A stretch of 64,000 bases of DNA from Trebonia sp963767685. Lineage in GTDB: Bacteria > Actinomycetota > Actinomycetes > Streptosporangiales > Streptosporangiaceae. The DNA lies in assembly GCA_963767685.1 (NCBI GenBank), contig CAVYEZ010000001.1, positions 434,001 through 498,000 on the forward strand, written 5' to 3'. Below, one piece after another: positions 48,944 to 56,864 of this stretch; position 1 is the first letter of the stretch; each line of letters opens with the position of its first letter. Below the pieces are notes generated by a model, which was not told the DNA's origin, searched no databases, and saw nothing but the letters and a program-made list of their open reading frames with translations. A program made the translations under genes and the position numbers.

Positions 48944-49487
48944 GTGCCCGCCGCGCGTGAGGTATCCGTCCAGCTCACGGTTAACGGCGCCGCCGCGCGC
49001 CGCGACCGTCCCGGCCCGCACCCTCCTCGTCCACTTCCTCCGCGATCACCTGCGCCTCACCGGCACCCACGTCGGCTGCGACACCACGCAGTGCGGCGCC
49101 TGCACGGTGGCGCTCGACGGCGTCGCGGTGAAGTCCTGCACGGTCCTCGCGGCCCAGGCCGACGGCCACGAGGTGACGACGATCGAGGGCCTCACCAGCC
49201 AGTACGGGGCCGACCAAGTCGGCGGCGGCGCCCTCCACCCGGTGCAGCAGGCCTTCCAGGACGAGCACGCCCTGCAGTGCGGCTACTGCACCCCCGGCAT
49301 GGTGATGGCCGTCCGCCAGCTTCTCGCCGACCACCCGAGCCCGACCGAGGACGAGGTCAGGCACGCCCTGGACGGCAACATCTGCCGCTGCACCGGCTAC
49401 CAGAACATCGTCGCCGCCGCCCTCAGGGCCGCCAAGGCCGCCCGCCCCGCCGAGGAAGCCGCCCGCCCCGCCGAGGAAGAGGGATAA
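48944..49487 (+). CDS. [2Fe-2S] subunit of a xanthine/CO-dehydrogenase-like enzyme (one frameshift)
   Basis: The small subunit carries two [2Fe-2S] clusters: the plant-type motif HVGCDTTQCGACTV and the second in LQCGYCTPGMVMA with GNICRCTGYQNI. GTG 48944 starts VPAAREVSVQLTVNGAAA; removing G49004 joins RRTVPARTLLVHFLRD. It passes electrons between the Mo cofactor and the FAD subunit. The tail of Ala/Glu repeats (AARPAEEAARPAEEEG) is unusual. The stop is 10 bases before the medium-subunit ATG, and the three subunit genes lie in the order small, medium, large. Confidence 0.9.
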
Positions 49488-49496
49488 CGGCAAGCA

Positions 49497-50582
49497 ATGT
49501 TTCCCGCCGACTTCGCCTACGCCCGCGCCCGCTCCCTGGACGAGGCCCTCGACCTCTCGACGAGGCGGCCGCGGCCGGACGAGGAGGCCAAGCTCATCGC
49601 CGGCGGCCAGTCGCTGCTCCCCATGATGAAGCTCCGCCTCGCCGCGCCCCGAGGTCCTCATCGACATCGCCGACCTCCCCGAGCTCAAGCGAGGCGGGTT
49701 CACCGGTCACAGCCACACCATCGGCGCCCTCACGACCTACCGGCAGCTGGCCCGGCAGCGGTACGTCAAGCCGTGACGGGACGCCCGCCCGCGTCAACGG
49801 GGCGACGGGCCTGCCCGACGAGGTCCCGGCCCTCGCGGACGCCCTCGCGGTCCTGGCCGACCCCCAGGTCCGCGCCCGCGGCACCGATCGGCGGCGCGGT
49901 CGCGCACGGCGACCCGGCCGCCGACCTCCCGGCGGTCCTGCTCGCCCTTGACGCCGAGGTGGTCATCGCCGCCCGCGCCGGCAGGCACGAGCACAAGCCC
50001 GGCCCGCTGCCGGAGCTCCTTGACCGCACCGGGCGCGCCCGTCGCCTCGAGTCCACGGTGGACCGGCAGACGATGCTGCTCGACGACTTCCTCCAGGGCA
50101 TCTACGCCACCGACCTGGCCGAAGACGAGATCATCACCCACGTCAGGATCACCACCCGAGGCGCTCGGGCAAGCGCCTACGAGAAGTTCCCGCACCCGGC
50201 GAGCCACCTTCCGCTGGCGGGCGTCGCGGTCGTCGTGACCTTCAAATCGGGCACGCTGACCGACGAGGACGGCCGCGTCACCTCGCTTCACGACGGCAGC
50301 ATCGCCCACGCCGCGATCGCCGTAACCGGGATCTCCCCCCGCCCCTACCGCGCCCGTGGGGCGGAAGCCGTCCTCAAGGGCGCCTTCCCCACCGCGGACA
50401 CCCTGGCCGCGGCCGCCGCCCAGGTCGCGCGAGCCCCGGACGGCACGGAGCTGAGCCTCCTCGGCGACCAGCACGCCAGCGCCCCGTACCGCGCCCACCT
50501 GGCCGAGGTCCTCGCCCGCCGCGCCCTGGCCGGGCGATCGCCCGCGCGCGCAGGCCCGGAGCGCCAGCCGGGGACCCGTTGA
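49497..50582 (+). CDS. FAD subunit of the xanthine/CO-dehydrogenase-like enzyme (frameshifted)
   Basis: MFPADFAYARARSLDEALDL begins the medium subunit. The FAD-binding motif is KLIAGGQSLLPMMKLRLA, followed after a break near 49650 by VLIDIADLPELK and HTIGALTTYRQLARQRYVK. After breaks near 49770 and G49886, RDGTPARVNGATGLPDEVP and IGGAVAHGDPAADLPAVLLA give the second FAD motif. The C-terminal CODH flavoprotein domain contains EKFPHPASHLPLAGVAVVV. The protein of about 360 residues has extra loop sequence (RDGTPARVNGATG) in comparison with CoxM. It delivers electrons from the clusters to an acceptor. Confidence 0.87.
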   Translation: MFPADFAYARARSLDEALDLSTRRPRPDEEAKLIAGGQSLLPMMKLRLAAPRGPHRHRRPPRAQARRVHRSQPHHRRPHDLPAAGPAAVRQAVTGRPPASTGRRACPTRSRPSRTPSRSWPTPRSAPAAPIGGAVAHGDPAADLPAVLLALDAEVVIAARAGRHEHKPGPLPELLDRTGRARRLESTVDRQTMLLDDFLQGIYATDLAEDEIITHVRITTRGARASAYEKFPHPASHLPLAGVAVVVTFKSGTLTDEDGRVTSLHDGSIAHAAIAVTGISPRPYRARGAEAVLKGAFPTADTLAAAAAQVARAPDGTELSLLGDQHASAPYRAHLAEVLARRALAGRSPARAGPERQPGTR

Positions 50583-50625
50583 CGCGCGAACCGGACACCC
50601 TGGGAGCAGCCACGGAGGAACCGCC

Positions 50626-52896
50626 ATGAGCCTGATCGGCCAGCCGCTGACCCGCCGGGAGGACCCGGCGCTGCTCACCGGGCGCGGCCAGTACGTCGAC
50701 GACTTCGCCCCGGCGGGCACGCTGCACGCCTTCGTCGTCCGCAGCCCGCTGGCGCACGCCCGCATCACCGGCGTCGACGTCACCGAGGCCCGCGCGGCCG
50801 AGGGCGTGCGCCGCCGTCTTCACCGCGGCCGACCTGGCCGCCCAGGGCGTCGGCCCGCTCCCCGGCGGCGAGGGCCTGCCGCCCGGCGCGCTGAACCCGG
50901 CGCACCCGGTGCTCGCCGGCGACAAGGTCCTGTGGGCGGGCCAGCCGGTCGCCCTGGTGGTCGCCGACACGCCGGAGCGCGCCGCCGACGCCGCCGAGTT
51001 CGTCGATCATCGACTACGACGACCTGCCCGCGGTCACCGCTGTCCTTGACGCCGCGGACCGGCGACGCGCCGCTGCTGCACGAGGACGCGCCGAGCAACG
51101 TCGCCTTCCGCAAGCGCCTCACCGCCGGCGACGCGACGCGGCCGCGTTCCAGCGACGCCGCCTACACGGTCAGCCAGCGGATGACCAGCCAGCGCCTCGC
51201 CCCGGTGGCGATGGAGCCGCGCGGCGTCCTCGCGTACCCGGCCGCCGACGGCCGGCTGGAAGTCCGCCTCCCCACCCAGCGCGCCCACGGCGCCCGGAAC
51301 TGGCTCGCGAAGATCCTCGGCCTCCCCCGGCCCAGGCTCCACGTCATGACCGGCGACGTCGGCGGCGGGTTCGGCGCGAAGGGCCCGCTCTACCCCGACC
51401 AGGTCGCGGTGATCGCCGCCGCCAGGGCGCTCGGCCGGCCGGTGAAGTGGATCGAGGAGCGCAGCGAGTCGTTCACCGCCACTACGCACGGCCGCGACCA
51501 GGTAGCCGACCTGGAGCTGGCCGCCGACGCGGACGGGAACATCACCGCGATGCGCGGCACCGTGCACGCGAGCATGGGCGCGTACTTCACCGCCGAACGG
51601 CCCCGGCTCGCTGCTCGGCCGCCTCGGCCCGATGCTCCCGCAGGCCTACCGCCTCGAGCACTTCGACGTCGAACTGGTCGGCGTCTTCGCGAACACGACG
51701 CCGATCGGCCCGTACCGGGGCGCGGGCCGCCCCGAGGCCGCCTACTTCACCGAGCGCCTCGTCGACATGCTCGCCAGGGAGATGCAGCGCCGACCCGGCC
51801 GAGCTGCGCCGCCGCAACTTCATCCCGCCGGCCGCCTTCCCGTACACCACGGTCACCGGCCTCACCTACGAGAGCGGCGACTACCACGCGGGCCTCGACC
51901 TGCTCCAGGAACAAATTCAACGCCGGCTCGCCGCGAGCGCCGCCGGCTTACTGCCCGGGGCCAGCTCCTCGGCCGGGGCATCGCGACGTTCGTGGAGCCG
52001 GGCGGCATCGTGCCGCGGGCCCCGGGCCCGGACGGCACGATCGGCGACAAGGCCACGGTCACCGTCGGCCCCGACGGCAAGGTCACCGTCGCCGTCGGCA
52101 CCAGCGGCCACGGCCAGGGCCACGAGACCGCCTTCGCCCAGCTGGCCGCGGACCTGCTCGGCGTGGCCTACGACGACGTGACGGTGGTGTTCGGCGACAC
52201 GGACACCGCCCCGTTCGGCTACGGCACCTTCGGCTCACGGTCACTGGCGGCGGGCGGCACGGCGATCTACAACGCCTGCCAGGCCGCCCTGGACGCGGCC
52301 CGCCGGGTCGACGCCCCGATGCCGGTCAGCCGAGGCGGCGGCCCGCCTCGGCGGCATCCAGGCGACCGGCTCGTCCGGCGCGCCGCCGGAGACCTACGCC
52401 TCGGGCGCGTACGGCTGCGAGGTCGCCGTCGACCCGGACACCGGCCAGGTCACGCTGCTGCGCGTGATCGCGGTCGACGACTGCGGCGTGCTCGTCAACC
52501 CGCTGCTGGTCGAGGGCCAGGTGCACGGCGCGGTCGCCCAGGGCGTCGGCCAGGCGCTGACCGAGCAGGTCAGCTACGACGAGAACGGCCAGCCGATGTC
52601 CGCGTCGCTGATGGACTACGCGGTGCCGTTCGCCGCGACGCTGCCCGCGCATCGAGTCCTACTCGGTCGTCACCCCGTCCACGCTCAACCCGCTCGGCGT
52701 CAAGGGCATGGGCGAGTCGGGCACCATCGGCGTCACCCCGGCCCTGGTCAACGCCGTCATGGACGCCCTGGCGCCGTACGGCATCCGCCACCTGGACATG
52801 CCGCTGACCGCGGAGAAGATCTGGACCGCCATCCAGCGAGAGCCCCGGCCCCGCCCGTCCCCGCGGGCGGAACCGGGGCAGGCCGTGAGCGCGTAA
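50626..52896 (+). CDS. Molybdenum subunit of the xanthine/CO-dehydrogenase-like enzyme (frameshifted)
   Basis: MSLIGQPLTRREDPALLTGR and GQYVDDFAPAGTLHAF open the large subunit. The Mo-cofactor motif VGGGFGAKGPLYPDQV is present. At the active-site loop it reads TPIGPYRGAGRPEAAYFTE, the form II (PYRGAGR) signature, not AYXCSFR of true CO dehydrogenase form I. VGTSGHGQGHETAFAQLAAD and GMGESGTIGVTPALVNAVMD with the catalytic Glu follow. So it is a molybdenum hydroxylase of unknown substrate, perhaps a purine or aldehyde. Breaks are near 50810, G51005, 51060, 51608, 51790, 51915, 52330 and 52650. About 755 residues. Rrf2 on the other strand is the probable regulator. Confidence 0.88.
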
Positions 52897-52921
52897 CCCG
52901 GATACGCCGAACGACCCACTA

Positions 52922-53130
52922 GCTCTTACGAGCCAGCGGGCAAACGGGATTGGCGGCGCCCGGGTGAATTGCCCGCCCGGCCCTCGCGGGCGGGCCGAGG
53001 CCACGACGGCGGGGCAAGTTCACGCGGGCCGAGCCCGCGGTCGAGCCGGGCGGGCCAGTCGGCGTCGGCGAGCTCAGTACAGACCAGCAGGCCGCGCGAG
53101 CCGCCCGCGCCGCTCTCTTACGAGCCAGCG
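52922..53130. repeat. Direct repeat pair flanking a 175-bp gene-free spacer
   Basis: CTCTTACGAGCCAGCGG occurs at 52922-52938 and at 53114-53130, where it overlaps the stop of the dioxygenase gene. The downstream parts are also similar (both run into a GATTG and GCCCGCCC text). It looks like a partial duplication of the gene end. 52939-53113 is GC-rich with no gene. Confidence 0.55.
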
Positions 53131-53907
53131 GCCGAATTGGATTGCCCGCCCGCCACGATCGCCCGCTCAACCGGGCTGAGCGGCGCGGTCAGCGGGAACT
53201 GGTCGTGCAGCGCGACGCCGGGCTGGGCGATCATCCGCGGCCGCGGTGCCGCGGTGCGGCCAGGTCGCCGCGTGCACCAGGAACGGGTGGCAGAGGAAGA
53301 CGTCGCCCGCCCGCCCGGTGGCCAGCACGGTGGGCAGGTGCTCGGTGGCCGCCGCGGCGGCCTGCGCCGCCTCCAGCCACGGGCATCCCCGCGTCCCCGG
53401 CCGGCGCGAGCACCCGCGCCGCGTCCAGGTGCGACCCGGGGCGCAGGCGGGTGGGCGCGCTGGCCTCGTCCACGTCCGTCAGCAGGTAGAGCGCGAGCAG
53501 GCCGCGGGCCCGCGACCGGTAGTTGACCCGCTGGTTCCCGTCCTCGGCGTAGCTCGCCTCGATGTGCCACCCGGCGTCACCCGGATCGCGCTCGCTCGGG
53601 AAGCGGACCGGCAGCGGTCCCGCCCACGCCGGGCCGCCGCCACCAGCGGTCGGGCGCGCCCGATCAGCTGGTCGCACGCCTCCCAGACCGACCGGCTGCG
53701 TCCCCGCGGCGACGAACGGCCCGCCTTCCGGGCAGGAGATCCGCATGACCGGCTCGGTCCACGACGCGGGATCCTCGGTCACGCCCTGCTTGCCAGCTCG
53801 GCCCAGATCACCTCCTGGCAGGCGGCGACCACGTCGCCGGGGACGGCCCCCCGGATCGCGACGAACCCGTCCGCGACAAACGACTCCACCTCATCCGTGG
53901 TCAGCAC
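53118..53907 (-). CDS. Phytanoyl-CoA dioxygenase (PhyH)-family protein (frameshifted)
   Basis: GTG 53907 starts VLTTDEVESFVADGFVAIRG and AVPGDVVAACQEVIWAELA, the standard N-terminal strand-helix of PhyH proteins. After breaks near 53785 and 53640, WHIEASYAEDGNQRVNYRSR and GLLALYLLTDVDEASAPTRL, RPGSHLDAAR follow, with the first iron His in WHIEA. The C-terminal part, after a break near 53390, is GDVFLCHPFLVHAATWPHRG with the second His and RMIAQPGVALHDQFPL. These are Fe(II)/2-oxoglutarate-dependent oxygenases that hydroxylate various small molecules. About 260 residues. It is convergent with the dehydrogenase operon. Confidence 0.8.
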
Positions 53908-54092
53908 GGCCCCAGGGTGCCATCCGCCCGCTCCCCGGCGCATCCCAATTACCGGCCGCCCGTCCGCCCCGCGCCGCCCCCCAGCGCCTGCCCGCGCCGC
54001 CCTCCCCGCCCGCAGCACCCCGTCCGCCACTCCGGCGGTGCCCTGCCACTCACGCCGCGCACGCCTACCGCTGTAGCTACTTCCGCTTTTCC

Positions 54093-54134
54093 CGTGTGGC
54101 TTTGGGCCGGCTATAGCCGGCCCAAAGCCACACG
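54093..54134. other. 42-bp perfect palindrome
   Basis: CGTGTGGCTTTGGGCCGGCTA (21 bases would exceed a short quote; see 54093-54113) is followed with no spacer by its exact reverse complement, 54114-54134. The centre is CTATAG-like (GGCTATAGCC). It lies between the PhyH gene on the minus strand and a 5'-truncated PhyH-like fragment on the plus strand that begins right after it. It may be a bidirectional terminator or the scar of a rearrangement. Confidence 0.85.
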
Positions 54135-54135
54135 A

Positions 54136-54371
54136 GGGGCGTCGCCGCCTTCATGGACAGGGAAACCATCGTCGAAGGCGTGCCCCTGCGCGTGGCCGAA
54201 TTGACGGGCGAGCCGGGGGACATGGTCTTCTGCCATCCGCTCATGGTCCACTGCGTCGCGCCGAACCGGGGCACGCGGCCGCGCTTCATGCGGATCAAGA
54301 CGCAAGTGCTCACCCACGAGGGTCGTAAGCTGCGCGACCGGCTGGAAGCGGGAGGAACCGCTCCACGATGA
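54136..54371 (+). pseudogene. 5'-truncated phytanoyl-CoA dioxygenase fragment
   Basis: The plus strand reads GVAAFMDRETIVEGVPLRVA, then ELTGEPGDMVFCHPLMVHCV, APNRGTRPRFMRIKTQV and ends at TGA 54369-54371. This corresponds to the C-terminal third of a PhyH-type dioxygenase, with the HPxxVH iron ligand region but without the first His/Asp pair and the 2-oxoglutarate half. It starts at the edge of the 42-bp palindrome, which suggests that the left part was lost by a rearrangement there. Its stop overlaps the ATG of the next remnant (ATGA), as in a working operon. It is not a close copy of the PhyH gene at 53118-53907. Confidence 0.75.
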
Positions 54372-54620
54372 CTCATGTTTCCCAGCCGCCCGTCCGCATC
54401 GGCGTGCAGATCAAGCCGCAGCACGCCAACTACGCGCAGATCCGTCGGCCGCGACCCTGGCACCATCGAACGATCGGTACTGCTGGCGGGCCCGCCGGAG
54501 GATCTCGGAGAGCAGCACCTGGCCCTGGGCGCCACGCTGTTCGTCCTCATGATGAACCCGGCAGACAGCCTCGCCGAGGTCGAGCAGTGGGTGGCCTGGC
54601 GCGACCGCCGCAACGCGTGA
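54368..54620 (+). pseudogene. LLM-class F420-dependent oxidoreductase with internal deletion
   Basis: ATG 54368 gives MTHVSQPPVRIGVQIKPQHA, NYAQIR, the conserved beginning of luciferase-like, F420-dependent oxidoreductases. At about 54440 the text jumps to GRDPGTIERSVLLAGPPEDL, LGEQHLALGATLFVLM and VEQWVAWRDRRNA, which is the last 55 residues of the same family, in a different frame. About 200 internal residues, the whole cofactor barrel, are missing. It is thus a remnant, formed by deletion or by an assembly collapse. Together with the truncated PhyH gene before it, it is a decayed two-gene operon. Confidence 0.75.
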
Positions 54621-54787
54621 GACGAGTCGCGGCCTCACCATAAGCTCCTGAAGGCATCGGCTCAGAGCGCCCTGAACTCCGATAAGTTGGGAGGAGTAGC
54701 CGGTGATATGAGATCCGTGCCACCAGCCGTATTGACGTTTCGCCTTTCTGATCCCATTCGGCCCAAGCCGGGACGACAGGCCGGGAG

Positions 54788-55738
54788 CTAAGCGGGCCTG
54801 GCGATAGTGGCGGTCCAGCTCGTTGGCGTACGTGCGGCCGAGTTCGCCGCCGTGCGCGGCGATCCAGTCCATCAGGCTGGCCTGCCCGGTTGACGGCGCG
54901 TCCGAGGTCGCCAGGCCGTCCGCCATGGCCCGGTACTCCTCCGCGGTGAGCAAGACGTCCCGCAGCGCGGCGCCGAGGGCCGCGGCAAGCGGCGGGATCA
55001 GCCAGCCGGGGGCAGGCACGAGCAGCGCCCGGCTGCCGGTGGCGGAGCGGATCGCGGTGACCAGCTCGCGGAAGGTGGGCGCGTCCGGGCCCACGGCGTC
55101 CACCGTGACATTGTCCGTGCGCCCGCCAAGCTCGACGCAGAGCCTGGCGAGGTCGTCGACCTCGATCGGCCGGACCCGGTAGCCGCCGCCGTCGCCGATG
55201 CCGAAGACCGGCAGGTGGCGCAGCAGCCAGGCGATGTTATTAACGAGGACGCTGGCGGCGCTGCCCAGGCCGTCCGACGAGCCGAACAAGATCGAGGGCC
55301 TGGCGACCGCGTACGGCACCCCGGTCGCCGCGAGATGCCGCTCCACCTCGGCCTTGCCGCTGAAGTACGGGTACGGGGAGTCCGCGTCCGCGTGCAGGAT
55401 CGAGATGTACACGATTCGCTCAACGCCCGCGCGGGCGGCCGCGTCGAACAGCACCTTGCTGTTCGTGACCGCCGACTCCCGCGTCGACGGGCCGTGCGGG
55501 AACCGCACCCAGTAGGTGCAGTACAGGGTGTGCGCGCCGGTCAGGTCGTTGACGAGCGCCGCGGGGTCGCCGAAGTCGAGCGGCCGCGTGTCGATGTCGC
55601 CCCGCCCGGCCGGTCCCGGTCGGTCTGGGCGCGCGGGTGCCCCGTCAGCGTGCGTACCTGGTGCCCGGCCGCGCGCAGCTCGCGAGCGATGGCCGCCCCC
55701 GAGTAGCCGAACGCGCCGGTAACGACGTCGGTCTGCAT
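54788..55738 (-). CDS. NmrA/SDR-like NAD(P)-binding protein (frameshifted)
   Basis: ATG 55738 starts MQTDVVTGAFGYSGAAIARE, an atypical SDR with a GxxGxxG-type nucleotide motif (GAFGYSG). A break near 55615 precedes GDIDTRPLDFGDPAALVNDL. Further on, TLYCTYWVRFPHGPSTRESA, RAGVERIVYISILHADADSP, YPYFSGKAEVERHLAATGV and VARPSILFGSSDGLG show the substrate-side half. It may be a reductase, epimerase or redox sensor. The frame does not stop after RHYRQARLA but runs on; a TAG at 54790-54788 one base out of frame is the likely true end. The start overlaps the TetR stop (TGATG), so both are cotranscribed. Confidence 0.8.
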
Positions 55739-56364
55739 CACTTCTCCTCTCGTTTCCGCGTCCCGCCCAGGTCGAGCAGGGCAACGACCGGGCGGAGCCG
55801 GTCAAGAACGTCGGCCACCGCCTGGGCCCGATCGAACAACGCCAGCGCGGCGGCCCGGTCGCCGTCCAGGTTGGCCAGCATCTCCAGGCCGAGGAGGCCG
55901 GCCACCACCGCGTGGGCGGCCTCGTCGGCGGGAAGCAGCTGCGCGACCGGGGACGCCGCCAGGACGCCGCGGACGGCCTCCGCGGCGAAGTCCCGCCACG
56001 GCGCCAGGACGGCCGCGACTCGTTCGCCGAGCCCGGGCACGGACTGCGCGCCGCTGATCATCTCCGTCAGCACGGTCACGTGCCCCGCGTCCAGATCCGC
56101 CTCGAACACGCCGCGCGCGCCCGCGATCAGCTCCGCCAGCGTCCCGCTCCGGTCGAGCAGGTCCCGGTAGGCCGCCATCCGCCGCGCGCTGACCTCCTCG
56201 AGCGCGGCTATCAGCAGGTCGTTGACCGAGCCGAAGTGGTAGAAGACCAGCGCCTGGTTGCACCCGGCCCGCTGCGCGATCCGCCGCGCGCTCGCGCCGG
56301 CGAACCCCGACTCACGCAGCGCGGCGATGGCCGCCTCGATCAACGCGGCCCGGGTGTCGCCCAC
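55738..56364 (-). CDS. TetR/AcrR-family repressor of the adjacent NAD(P)-binding gene
   Basis: GTG 56364 starts VGDTRAALIEAAIAALRESG; FAGASARRIAQRAGCNQALV and FYHFGSVNDLLIAALEEVSA form the DNA-binding domain. The ligand domain has about 150 residues (VFEADLDAGHVTVLTEMISG, EAAHAVVAGLLGLEMLANL). A longer start (56409) exists but would place the first codons in the operator, so the shorter one is preferred. A 29-bp near-palindrome lies directly upstream. The frame is intact. It overlaps the downstream gene by a TGATG and probably represses this operon. Confidence 0.9.
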   Translation of the reverse strand: MGDTRAALIEAAIAALRESGFAGASARRIAQRAGCNQALVFYHFGSVNDLLIAALEEVSARRMAAYRDLLDRSGTLAELIAGARGVFEADLDAGHVTVLTEMISGAQSVPGLGERVAAVLAPWRDFAAEAVRGVLAASPVAQLLPADEAAHAVVAGLLGLEMLANLDGDRAAALALFDRAQAVADVLDRLRPVVALLDLGGTRKREEK

Positions 56365-56380
56365 GGCAGACCTCCGCTTA

Positions 56381-56409
56381 TTGAGCGGTCGCTTTAAGCA
56401 GTCGCTCAA
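56381..56409. promoter_or_regulatory. TetR-type operator, 29-bp near-palindrome
   Basis: TTGAGCG (56381-56387) and CGCTCAA (56403-56409) are exact inverted arms, and the inner GCTT and AAGC also match; about 22 of 29 positions are symmetrical. It is 17 bp before the TetR start. Confidence 0.75.
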
Positions 56410-56584
56410 AAAGCGTAGGCCGCAAGGCCCGCGTCGTCAACGGCACGGCGGATGCTGACGCGGCTTCGCCCGTCCGCCCCGCGAATCCGCCGGGGCATCG
56501 CGAGGATCCGCGTCGGCACGGCAGAATGCATGCGTTGAGGTGAGGGTTTCCCGCACGACGCGGGCAGAGCGAGAGGTGGCGGAC

Positions 56585-56857
56585 ATGCGGAACGCCCAGC
56601 GGCACGTCCTTTTCTACGAGAGCGGCGACCTCTCGCTGGCGGCCGAGCACTTCCCGGCGCACCAGGCCAGGTACACCGAGTTCATGGACCGCGGCGTGCT
56701 GCTCGCCCTCGGCCCGTTCACCGACAGCGCCGGCTCGATGGCGGTTTTCACCACCCACGAGGCCGCCATGGAGTTCGCCACGGGCGACCCGTTCGTCGAG
56801 CACGGCGTGGTCAGCGGCTGGCAAGTCCGCGAATGGCGCGAGGTAACCCCCGGCTAG
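56585..56857 (+). CDS. YCII-related small protein
   Basis: MRNAQRHVLFYESGDLSLAA begins a 90-residue protein with the YCII fold: AEHFPAHQARYTEFMDRGVL, LALGPFTDSAGSMAVFTTHE, AAMEFATGDPFVEHGVV. The His and Asp expected in this family are visible (HFPAHQ and DPF). YCII domains resemble ferredoxin-like dehalogenase or dioxygenase folds, and the function of stand-alone members is unknown. ATG 56585 follows GAGAGGTGGCGGAC; a longer frame from 56540 is less likely. It is convergent with lhr. Confidence 0.85.
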   Translation: MRNAQRHVLFYESGDLSLAAEHFPAHQARYTEFMDRGVLLALGPFTDSAGSMAVFTTHEAAMEFATGDPFVEHGVVSGWQVREWREVTPG

Positions 56858-56864
56858 TTCGGCG

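Noticed and set aside
50626..52896. True (form I) carbon monoxide dehydrogenase large subunit
   Set aside because: The active-site loop reads PYRGAGR, not AYXCSFR, and the gene order differs from coxMSL.
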